Assembly: GCA_023266795.1 (NCBI GenBank)
Contig: JAHFPI010000098.1
Span: forward strand, 1 to 6,779
Length of the DNA stretch: 6,779 bases
Direction: 5' to 3'
Origin: Rhodospirillales bacterium
Lineage (GTDB): Bacteria > Pseudomonadota > Alphaproteobacteria > Micavibrionales > UBA2020
In this document: positions 1 to 5,989 of the stretch, piece by piece
Position numbering within the stretch: the stretch's first letter is position 1
How the letters are laid out: the number at the start of each line of letters is the position of its first letter
Translations under genes and position numbers: made by a program
Notes under the pieces: generated by a model
Database searches by the model: none
Seen by the model: the letters and a program-made list of their open reading frames with translations, nothing else
What the model was told of the DNA's origin: nothing

Positions 1-650
1 TTCATCATTGCCCGCTGGAAACCGGTTGCCGCCTTGAACGTAACTTCGCTCACTGTTGCCTTCGGCGATAGCGGTACTTTATTAACGATCTCGCGGTAAA
101 AATCATCCCAGGTGGAGAAGACGGTTCCGTCTGTTTCGGCGGCGGCAGGGGCATCCTCCGGTTTGTACATTTTATCCAGTTCGTCCCGGCTCAGCAGAAC
201 CTCCCCCGTCACCGGCGCAGCGCCTTTAACGGAGACAAAATTGTCCTTGTCGTCGAAATACGCCCCGCACTGGCTGGCGAAGTCGCGGTAGTTGCCCCCA
301 AGTCCGGGGACGACCCGGGAAAAGGAAAAATCAAGGTCTTCTTTCTCAAGCTGCACGAGTGTGCGAATCGCCTCTTCAAGGCTCTCTACAGCAGCCATGG
401 TATAAGTATCCAGACGCTGCGCATCCTTGAGGGAATAAGAATACCTATTGATTGAATATTGATTAACCCCGCCCTTTTCAGCGAGATCAAGGTAAACGGC
501 GCCGTAATACCACCTGTGGTTCTTATTCACGCCAGTCGCCTCGCTCGCCATAAAGACCTGCGTGGTGATAAAGGGTTTGCCTTCGGCATAGAGCGGGATG
601 CGCCGCTCTTCCGGTGGCGGCGCTGATTTATTGAAGGGATTTCTGAACAT
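1..650 (-). CDS. Hypothetical protein, N-terminal part (runs off the left edge)
   Basis: Reading the minus strand from an ATG at 650 gives 216 codons with no stop before the window ends, so the C-terminus is missing. I do not recognise the family. The product starts MFRNPFNKSAPPPEERRIP, has no signal peptide or membrane segment, and looks like a soluble mixed alpha/beta protein. An aromatic-rich patch (HRWYYGAVYLDL, about residues 45-56) is followed by a helical stretch ending in LVQLEKEDLDF (about 98-108), then an Ala-rich linker near residues 168-172. The start lies 2 bases after the TAA of the 431-residue gene at 653-1948. There is no clear Shine-Dalgarno of its own, so translation is probably coupled to that gene. 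GC-rich codon use resembles the gene upstream. That this is a real gene is well supported by the long open frame and the junction; its function is unknown. Confidence 0.8.
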   Translation of the reverse strand, partial: MFRNPFNKSAPPPEERRIPLYAEGKPFITTQVFMASEATGVNKNHRWYYGAVYLDLAEKGGVNQYSINRYSYSLKDAQRLDTYTMAAVESLEEAIRTLVQLEKEDLDFSFSRVVPGLGGNYRDFASQCGAYFDDKDNFVSVKGAAPVTGEVLLSRDELDKMYKPEDAPAAAETDGTVFSTWDDFYREIVNKVPLSPKATVSEVTFKAATGFQRAMM

Positions 651-652
651 TT

Positions 653-1948
653 TTATTCTACGATCGGCGGTTTTACTTTAGCGGGCATGGTATTGACCTC
701 GCGAGCGCCCGCCTGTCTTTCCTGCACTTTTTTCATCACCTTGCGGCGCGAATCGTAATAACGGTCAAGGAAGCCCGGCAGCCATGGCGGCACCGGATCC
801 TTTTTGGGATTGGCGACCCACGCCTTCAACCGGTCGACCTGCTCGATTGACCCGCCCAGCCCGATAAATTTTTTCTGGGCGGCATCGACGGCTTCCCTGA
901 TCGCGATAATCAGGTTGGGATTTGCGCCGCCGACTTTGAGCTGGTCCCGTTCCAGAACCCTCAGATTCTGGGAGGCGTTCAGCAGATCGGCATACAGCTC
1001 GCATTCGGCGACAAATTTCCTGAACGGCTCGACATGTATGCCAAGGCGCGCGGCCTCATCCAGCTGGGAATGCATTTCCGGCAGTATCCTCGTCGCATCC
1101 TCAATCCCCTCGACAGGCAAATAAACCGAAGCTTTTTTATAGAGGTCTTTTTTCTCCTCGGCGGTCAGGCCCTGCAGGGAGGCGAATTTGTCATCCTTGC
1201 CGATAACCGACTGGATGCTGGCATAGAAAGCCCCGACCTGTGCCGCAAAAGCGTCCATGCAGGCCAGCGTTTGGCCGACTTTCAGGATGTTATCCAGCGA
1301 GGCATTGCGCGACGAAGCGGAATTGTAAATATCCGACAGGATGCCGCCTTCTATCTTTGCGATGACTTTCGGATTGTCACGCGCAGTCTCCACCGCCAGA
1401 ATGGATTTGGCGACTTCGGAGCGTTGAAAAGTGGCATCGGAGAAAACCTTGCCCTCGACGCGGCGGTAAGGATGGCCGGCGTCGTCAAAAGCGATCCCCT
1501 CGATATTGGCGGCCAGACGGTAATATTCGACATCAAAGAAATGCACTTTCAGCTCGGGATATTTGTCCGCAGGGAATTTCTCCGGCGTCAGCCCGACCGT
1601 TTCGTAAGCCTGTATCATGGCTGTCGCTTCATCAAACTTGGCAATCTGATAAACCGCCTCCGGGAAAGAAACGTCGCCGTCCTTGCTGACGTTCTCCGCC
1701 TTGAACTGGCCGTCCGGCTTGTCCATGTCGAAGAGCATATAGTGCATGACGCGCCATTTGTCCTGCTTCTGGTCTACCTGCATGGCGACCCAGAATTCGA
1801 CATAGTTGGCGAACATATTCTGGTTCATGTAGGCATTGGTGCGGATGGCGTCAAAATAGGTAGCTTTTTGAGGCAGGGCTGCGGCCAGTTTATCCTCTGC
1901 CGCCCTTCTGGCAGCATCGTCCTTGCTACTTTTTGTTTCCCAAGCCAT
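653..1948 (-). CDS. Hypothetical protein, 431 residues, probably cytosolic
   Basis: This is a complete frame from ATG (1948) to TAA (653-655). GAGGG at 1957-1953 lies 4 bases before the start and serves as a plausible ribosome binding site. I recognise no family. There is no signal peptide or membrane span. The N-terminus is charged and helical (residues 1-25), followed by an aromatic-rich part (YFDAIRTNAYMNQNMFANYVEFW, about 31-53, and the DVEYYRLAANIEG region, about 139-151). Residues 170-375 look largely helical, and the tail is basic and Pro-rich (KPPIVE). It has two cysteines, C230 and C316, and no visible metal or nucleotide-binding motif. It lies 96 bases downstream of the TelA-like gene, behind a terminator, and 2 bases upstream of the partial gene at 1-650. 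A role beside the TelA-like protein is possible from gene order only. Confidence 0.85.
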   Translation of the reverse strand: MAWETKSSKDDAARRAAEDKLAAALPQKATYFDAIRTNAYMNQNMFANYVEFWVAMQVDQKQDKWRVMHYMLFDMDKPDGQFKAENVSKDGDVSFPEAVYQIAKFDEATAMIQAYETVGLTPEKFPADKYPELKVHFFDVEYYRLAANIEGIAFDDAGHPYRRVEGKVFSDATFQRSEVAKSILAVETARDNPKVIAKIEGGILSDIYNSASSRNASLDNILKVGQTLACMDAFAAQVGAFYASIQSVIGKDDKFASLQGLTAEEKKDLYKKASVYLPVEGIEDATRILPEMHSQLDEAARLGIHVEPFRKFVAECELYADLLNASQNLRVLERDQLKVGGANPNLIIAIREAVDAAQKKFIGLGGSIEQVDRLKAWVANPKKDPVPPWLPGFLDRYYDSRRKVMKKVQERQAGAREVNTMPAKVKPPIVE

Positions 1949-1995
1949 GAGTCCCTCGCATCCTTATCTACTATTCATAAAACATCGTCGCGGTT

Positions 1996-2037
1996 AAAGA
2001 AAAGCCGGTGTCCTGCAACAAGCAGGCGCACCGGCTT
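1996..2037 (-). terminator. Intrinsic terminator of the TelA-like gene
   Basis: A 9-bp perfect stem (AAGCCGGTG at 2002-2010 with CACCGGCTT at 2029-2037) continues through a small 1x2 bulge into a 5-bp inner stem (CCTGC/GCAGG) with loop AACAA at 2017-2021. On the minus strand the hairpin is followed directly by TTTTCTTT. It begins 7 bases after the TAA at 2045-2047. Stem, GC content, position and T-run all fit rho-independent termination of leftward transcription. Confidence 0.85.
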
Positions 2038-2044
2038 GATCTTT

Positions 2045-3412
2045 TTAGGGCTTCGGAGCCGGAGGTTTCGGCTGGGCGGAGCGCCGTGTCGTGGGCTCTT
2101 CGCCTTCCAGCTTTTTCTCTTTCTGCTCGCTTGCTTCCAGCAACCTTGCTTTGTTGGTGCTTTCGGCAGCTTCGATCAGCTTGTCAGTCGCGCCGCGCAG
2201 CTGGGTCGCAGTCGCTTCCAGTTGCAGCAGGCGGGTCTTACGCGCTTCGTTTTCTTTTTCGAGCATCAGCTGCATGCGTTGCAGGCCTTCGATCACCTTT
2301 GCAGGGTCGACGGAACCGCGTGCTTTGCCGTTCAGTGTCATCTGATGCGCCGTTTCAACCCATTCCATGGTCGATTCGTACATCTTGTCGCCGAACTCAT
2401 CCGCTTTCTTCAGTGTCTGGGCGGCCTTCAGAGAGGAACCGGCGATACCGGCAGCTGCCAGCATGGCTTTCCACTCGTTCTGGCTGTTGAAGATGATATC
2501 CTGGATCTTCTTGCGCTGGTCTTCCATTGTCTCGACCATCTGGCGCAGCTGTTGTGCGGCGAGAACGCTTTGAGCGCGCGAGCCTTCGAGAATGGTGATA
2601 CGGTCGAGGAAATCGTCCTTGCGCTTGGCGATGTCTTCCCAGAGCATTTGATCTTCAGGATCACCGCTTTCTTCAAAATCTTTCTGCGCGTTCGGGATGT
2701 ATTCCTCGTTATAGCGGCGCAGCACTTCTTTGGAAGCGCCGAGATACAGGCCGATTTCGCGGGTGGCTTCAACGCGCGCCAGACCCAGCTTGTCAGCTTC
2801 TTTCATGACTTCCTGAATGCCTTTATCAGTATTTTCGATGTCCTTGACCAGTCTGATCATTTCGAACAGCATCTCGGGCAGGGCATCCTGCATATCAGCA
2901 ATAAACTGATCGTCTTCCGACTTTTTGGAGCCGGTTTTGCCGATAATGGCGCCGCCGATGCCCTTCAGGGTCTTGCCAAAGCCAACGGCGCCTTTGCCGC
3001 CTGTCTTCAGACCGCGCATAATCGCTTCGCGGGCCTGTTTGCTCATTTGTTCCAGGTTCATGCCGCCCATGCCTGCTTCCATCTTTTCCATGGCGGCGGA
3101 CATGATATTGACCTGTTCATTGAATTTTCCCTGAACCTTCATCATGTCGTTGGCGATGTCGCCGAGCTTTTTCAGCGGCGGGTGGCCGTAAGTGATGATG
3201 GCTTCGAAACTTTCGGGAGCGCGGTCGATCGGGTCCATGATCCGGTCCATGAGCGCCTTGATTTCGGCGTCTTCCGCTACTGCAGGATTGAGATCCGCAT
3301 AATCAACGACCTTGCTGCGTGTGCGGCGCTGGCGATTCGACTCGCGGCTTCCTGCCGTTGTTTCGTCTGCTGCATCGTCGGGAGCGTTGTTTGCATTGTC
3401 TTGGAACATCAT
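2045..3412 (-). CDS. TelA-family (toxic anion resistance-like) protein, divergent
   Basis: The product has 455 residues and is almost wholly helical, with no signal peptide. Residues 207-395 match the order of conserved blocks I know from the TelA/KlaA/YaaN family (PF05816). These are an IGLYLGA block (220-226) where the family has a L-x-YI-x-A helix, a long charged helix RKDDFLDRITILEGSRAQSV (264-283), QQLRQMVETM (287-296), NSQNEWKAMLAAAG (309-322) matching the family's x-x-LWK-x-Q helix with W314 and K315 kept, and VDPAKVIEGL (368-377) leading to a charged coiled-coil end. The N-terminal 60 residues are acidic/basic and probably disordered, and the C-terminus is a Pro/Lys tail (QPKPPAPKP). 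Residues 134-161 are a Gly/Lys-rich stretch that could touch membranes. Family members are linked to tellurite and colicin resistance and envelope stress, but the biochemical role is unclear. Start at 3412 is supported by AAAGGAGA 8 bases upstream; a second ATG follows at once. Confidence 0.75.
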   Translation of the reverse strand: MMFQDNANNAPDDAADETTAGSRESNRQRRTRSKVVDYADLNPAVAEDAEIKALMDRIMDPIDRAPESFEAIITYGHPPLKKLGDIANDMMKVQGKFNEQVNIMSAAMEKMEAGMGGMNLEQMSKQAREAIMRGLKTGGKGAVGFGKTLKGIGGAIIGKTGSKKSEDDQFIADMQDALPEMLFEMIRLVKDIENTDKGIQEVMKEADKLGLARVEATREIGLYLGASKEVLRRYNEEYIPNAQKDFEESGDPEDQMLWEDIAKRKDDFLDRITILEGSRAQSVLAAQQLRQMVETMEDQRKKIQDIIFNSQNEWKAMLAAAGIAGSSLKAAQTLKKADEFGDKMYESTMEWVETAHQMTLNGKARGSVDPAKVIEGLQRMQLMLEKENEARKTRLLQLEATATQLRGATDKLIEAAESTNKARLLEASEQKEKKLEGEEPTTRRSAQPKPPAPKP

Positions 3413-3420
3413 CTGTTAGG

Positions 3421-3428
3421 TCTCCTTT
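3421..3428 (-). promoter_or_regulatory. Strong Shine-Dalgarno of the TelA-like gene
   Basis: On the minus strand AAAGGAGA ends 8 bases before the ATG at 3412. It is the best ribosome binding site in the window and fixes the start of the TelA-like protein at 3412 or at the directly following ATG at 3409. Confidence 0.8.
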
Positions 3429-3493
3429 GTTTAGAACGCGCGCTTCTGTTTCAAACTGTTTTAAGTGCCTTTATTTTTCTTAACTGCGAAGCT

Positions 3494-3522
3494 ACGTTAC
3501 GAAATCAATTTCATAATGTCAA
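3494..3522 (-). promoter_or_regulatory. Candidate sigma70-type promoter for the TelA-like gene
   Basis: A perfect -35 hexamer TTGACA (3522-3517) is followed after 17 bases by TAACGT (3499-3494). The -10 matches the consensus at only three of six positions, but spacing is ideal and the DNA around it is AT-rich. Transcription would begin near 3487 and leave a leader of about 75 bases. A second, weaker candidate is TTGTTT (3586-3581), then 16 bases, then TATTAT (3564-3559). Assignment is by eye only. Confidence 0.5.
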
Positions 3523-3623
3523 CATCTGTGTTAAAAATTTTAAAGCGAATAGCACTACATAATAGATAAATTATTTCATAAAACAACCCCCCGCATGGAA
3601 AAAATAGCTGTTTAATTTCAGCG

Positions 3624-3642
3624 TATCTCTTTAAAAGAGATA
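3624..3642. promoter_or_regulatory. Perfect 19-bp palindrome (possible operator)
   Basis: TATCTCTTT at 3624-3632 and AAAGAGATA at 3634-3642 form a perfect 9-bp inverted repeat around one central A. It lies about 100 bases upstream of the TTGACA hexamer of the TelA-like gene. The symmetry and short centre suit a dimeric repressor or activator site better than a terminator. No regulator gene is in the window, so its use is a guess. Confidence 0.35.
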
Positions 3643-3747
3643 TAATGTTACGCGGTTATGGTAATTTATACCCCCTCAACACCAAAAAAAATGGCGTCAG
3701 ACCGCGCTTTTCAGGGGAGAATCACCTGCGTGGGATTTAATAAGTTC

Positions 3748-3870
3748 CTCCCCTCTCCCGCTCTTGCGGGAGAGGCAGGGCGAGGGTGCGCGCGCTGGAA
3801 GCGCGCCTTTATAGAGCCCGCACACCCTCTCCCCAACCCTCTCCCGCAAGAGCAGGAGAGGGAGCGGGAG
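3748..3870. repeat. Two-hairpin palindromic repeat (REP-like)
   Basis: Two arms in inverted orientation share a perfect 16-bp match (GCTCTTGCGGGAGAGG at 3760-3775, its complement at 3838-3853), and more imperfect matches extend to both ends. Each arm folds on itself: 3752-3761 with 3766-3775 is a perfect 10-bp stem with loop TCTT, and 3837-3847 with 3852-3862 is an 11-bp stem with one mismatch. A smaller GCGCGC-TGGAA-GCGCGC hairpin sits between them (3790-3806). This is the layout of dispersed bacterial palindromic repeats (REP/BIME or MITE-like). It starts 7 bases after the mvaB stop and could stabilise the transcript's 3' end or act in termination, though no T-run follows it. Confidence 0.75.
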
Positions 3871-3877
3871 TCAAAAA

Positions 3878-4747
3878 TTATGACCGCCGACCCAACGCTT
3901 CGGAAATGAACTTTCCCGCTGCGGCCAGTTTTTTGGCATCCACGCCGGCTTCGATACCCATGCCGTCCAGCATGTGCAGCACCGCCTCGGTGGCGACGTT
4001 GCCCGAAGCGCCCTTGGCATAGGGGCAGCCGCCGAGACCGCTGACCGAACTATCCACAACCGCGATCCCCTCCTCCAGCGCGACACGGATATTGGCGAGC
4101 GCATGGCCGTAGGTGTCATGGAAATGCACGGCGAGCGCCGCGAGCGGAATTTCTTTTTTTACGGCCTGCAGCAGGACGCGCGTTTTCTCCGGCGTGCCGG
4201 TGCCGATGGTGTCGCCCAGTGAAATCTCGTAGCAGCCCATGTCATGGAGCGCTTTGGCGACCTTCACCACCGCCGCCGGCGCTATCTCCCCTTCATAGGG
4301 GCAGCCGAGCACGCAGGAAACATAGCCGCGCACTTTGATGCCGTGTTTTTTAGCTGCGGCCATGACGGGTTTGAACCGCTCGAGACTTTCGGCGATGGAG
4401 CAGTTGATATTCTTCCGGCTGAAGGTTTCGGAAGCGGCGGCGAACACGGCGATTTCCTTCACCCCCGCCGCCACCGCGCTTTCCATCCCCCTGTCATTGG
4501 GAACCAGCACCGGATAACTGACGCCGGTTTTTTTGCTGATCGCCGCATAGACCTTGTCCGTATCCGCCATCTGCGGCACCCACTTAGGCGAAACAAACGC
4601 CCCCGCCTCGATGGTCTTCATTCCCGTTTCAGACAGCAGGTTGATAAACGCGACTTTCGTTTCCACCGAAACGATTTCTTTTTCATTCTGCAACCCATCC
4701 CGCGGGCCGACTTCAACGATACGGACTGATTGGGGGGGGGGGGTCAT
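3878..4747 (-). CDS. mvaB: Hydroxymethylglutaryl-CoA lyase
   Basis: Cleaves HMG-CoA to acetoacetate and acetyl-CoA, the last step of leucine breakdown, in the cytosol. It is a TIM-barrel enzyme of the HMGL-like family (289 residues from this start, near the usual length of about 300). Counting residues from the GTG at 4756, I see VEVGPRDGLQNE with R19 and D20, E50 in TIEAG, HFHDTYG with metal ligands H211 and H213, and the signature GLGGCPYAKGASGN with catalytic C244 and N253. A constant offset of 22 lines these up with human R41, D42, E72, H233, H235, C266 and N275, so all key residues are present. I prefer the ATG at 4747 because GGTGA (4757-4753) lies 5 bases before it; GTG at 4756 is in the same frame and also possible. 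The frame then runs through a C12 tract. It follows the 409-residue gene directly, consistent with one operon with mccA. Confidence 0.96.
   Translation of the reverse strand: MTPPPQSVRIVEVGPRDGLQNEKEIVSVETKVAFINLLSETGMKTIEAGAFVSPKWVPQMADTDKVYAAISKKTGVSYPVLVPNDRGMESAVAAGVKEIAVFAAASETFSRKNINCSIAESLERFKPVMAAAKKHGIKVRGYVSCVLGCPYEGEIAPAAVVKVAKALHDMGCYEISLGDTIGTGTPEKTRVLLQAVKKEIPLAALAVHFHDTYGHALANIRVALEEGIAVVDSSVSGLGGCPYAKGASGNVATEAVLHMLDGMGIEAGVDAKKLAAAGKFISEALGRRS
4732..4743 (-). repeat. C12 homopolymer within the mvaB start region
   Basis: Twelve consecutive C on the coding strand encode the end of a Thr codon, three Pro codons and the first base of the Gln codon in MTPPPQ. The tract begins 1 base after the ATG at 4747. 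An ATG at 4760-4758, overlapping the stop of the preceding gene as TAATG, is one frame off and would come into frame if the tract were 11 C long. Confidence 0.9.
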
Positions 4748-4752
4748 GATCG

Positions 4753-4757
4753 TCACC
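4753..4757 (-). promoter_or_regulatory. GGTGA ribosome binding site that selects the mvaB start
   Basis: GGTGA is part of the extended Shine-Dalgarno complement and lies 5 bases before the ATG at 4747. No comparable site precedes GTG 4756 or ATG 4760, which favours 4747 as the working start. Confidence 0.45.
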
Positions 4758-4759
4758 CA

Positions 4760-5989
4760 TTACTTGAAGGTTGAAATTTTATAGGTTTCAGGTCTGCCGC
4801 CCCCACCCATATATATCTTTCCGGTTTCAGGGAAAAATAAGACACAACCGCCTACATCCTCGTAGTCAGAGAGCGGCTTGTTTGGATTACCATCTGCCCT
4901 AAGCTCAAAGTCTATAATTTTCTCCCCCAGCTTGATCTTTCTTGAAAAAATTTTGTGGGACGGATCATTTGACCTGTATGGATAATATACCGGATTCTCC
5001 ATGAAACGACGGTTGTCTTTTGTCTTTAATGCGTTGAACAAAAGCAAACGCCCCTTACTCTCAAAGTCCGGAACCCATACATCATTTTCTAACCTGTATG
5101 GAACCATGTTTTCGGACACAGCTTCATTTGCAATAGACTGCTGTGGATTAGTTTCCATACCTTCAAGAGTTACAGCATGCCCGGCACCGCCGCCTAGCCT
5201 TGGTTCCAAACAAACAGGCTCTTTAGCATTTTCCATCTTTTGCATGTCCTTTTCCAAACCTTGAAGGGGACTTCTGAACAGACTCCAGTCAGCCTTAGAG
5301 AATTCAGCAAAAGCAAACGACCGCCACGACATACTTCTGTTCCTAGCCGTGTATTTATATCTTGGGAGATTTCTAGTTTCTTCACCAAAAAATTCAAATT
5401 GGTCAGGCCCATCAGAGTGAAAAATTCCCCATCCTTGTGCAGGAACTACGGACATTCCCCTAAAGACCAGCCGTGCATTGGGCGACTTATACGCTTGCTG
5501 TGAAGCATAGACTGTTATCTCTGTAGGATCGTCCGCATTATCCTCTATGGCAATGGGAGGAGCATAATCAGTGGGTAAATTAAACTCCCAATTAAAAAGC
5601 TGAGAGCCAATGCGTTTTTTGAATGAGGAGCCACAAAGGAACGGATCATTAATGATGACCCCTTCTCCCGTCGGCATCTTCATTCCAAAGGCTGTAAAAT
5701 CAGGGTCAATTTCGTTCCACCCTTGACTTAACGGATTAAAAATATCGGAGATACGTGGAATTCTAGGATCAGAGTGATCTTTCCTGCATCTCAAAATCCT
5801 GTGAAGGGTGTAAGGTTTGCCATCAAATTCAAGATTGACGGTGATATCTACATTGAAACCCGGCTGAATGATCGTCCTGTAAAACCAGCTCTTCGAATAG
5901 GGGAATTGCGGCAGAAGCACTGCCCAAGAGACAACCATAAGCGCCGACACTCCAATGATCGTCCAAACAAATTTTGGTATCTTTTTCAT
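4760..5989 (-). CDS. Membrane-anchored hypothetical protein, 409 residues, inside the leucine-degradation operon
   Basis: I do not recognise this family. Residues 7-26 form one hydrophobic helix after the basic start MKKIPK, with no clear cleavage site, so an N-terminal anchor with a large extracytoplasmic domain is likely. The rest is rich in aromatic residues and beta-prone segments (VDITVNLEFDGKPYTLHRIL at 47-66, GEGVIINDPFLCG at 108-120, a Gly run near 265-270, GGGGRP at 395-400). Cysteines are C68, C119, C260 and C382; periplasmic disulfides are possible. The early pattern of a DGKP strand followed later by a GEGVII strand faintly recalls some uncharacterised proteobacterial envelope proteins, but I would not name one. 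The ATG follows the mccA stop with no gap (TAG then ATG) and has no Shine-Dalgarno, so translation is probably coupled. It is AT-richer than its neighbours (24 of 60 G+C at 5221-5280 against 43 of 60 in mccA at 6121-6180), which suggests acquisition. Confidence 0.85.
   Translation of the reverse strand: MKKIPKFVWTIIGVSALMVVSWAVLLPQFPYSKSWFYRTIIQPGFNVDITVNLEFDGKPYTLHRILRCRKDHSDPRIPRISDIFNPLSQGWNEIDPDFTAFGMKMPTGEGVIINDPFLCGSSFKKRIGSQLFNWEFNLPTDYAPPIAIEDNADDPTEITVYASQQAYKSPNARLVFRGMSVVPAQGWGIFHSDGPDQFEFFGEETRNLPRYKYTARNRSMSWRSFAFAEFSKADWSLFRSPLQGLEKDMQKMENAKEPVCLEPRLGGGAGHAVTLEGMETNPQQSIANEAVSENMVPYRLENDVWVPDFESKGRLLLFNALKTKDNRRFMENPVYYPYRSNDPSHKIFSRKIKLGEKIIDFELRADGNPNKPLSDYEDVGGCVLFFPETGKIYMGGGGRPETYKISTFK

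Larger units (their letters stand above)
3413..3877. other. 465-bp intergenic region between mvaB and the TelA-like gene
   Basis: This gap separates two leftward units. From right to left it contains the palindromic repeat (3748-3870), an unremarkable stretch (3643-3747), a perfect 19-bp palindrome (3624-3642), and AT-rich DNA with the promoter candidates and ribosome binding site of the TelA-like gene. I see no RNA gene and no convincing small coding frame. The plus-strand open frames that cross the repeat read through its palindromic arms and look spurious. Confidence 0.7.

Noticed and set aside
1034..3562. Plus-strand open frame of 842 codons covering the TelA-like gene and much of the 431-residue gene
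   Set aside because: It is in exact codon-on-codon antisense register with both minus-strand genes. It stays open because these genes rarely use TTA, CTA or TCA codons, whose complements are stops. The product is rich in Phe, Leu, His and Arg with no recognisable domain, and the minus-strand genes have ribosome binding sites, family similarity and a terminator.
3748..3870. Palindromic repeat read as a CRISPR array or an intrinsic terminator
   Set aside because: There are only two arms, inverted rather than direct, with no regular spacers, so it is not CRISPR. No T-run follows either hairpin on the minus strand, so a rho-independent terminator is not supported.
3658..3909. Plus-strand open frames of about 80 codons across the palindromic repeat
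   Set aside because: They translate the repeat arms into Pro/Ala/Gly- and Glu/Arg-rich strings, run into the 3' end of mvaB and lack a Shine-Dalgarno or any family resemblance.
4244..4729. Plus-strand open frame of 161 codons inside mvaB
   Set aside because: It is antisense to a highly conserved enzyme with all catalytic residues intact and has no features of its own.
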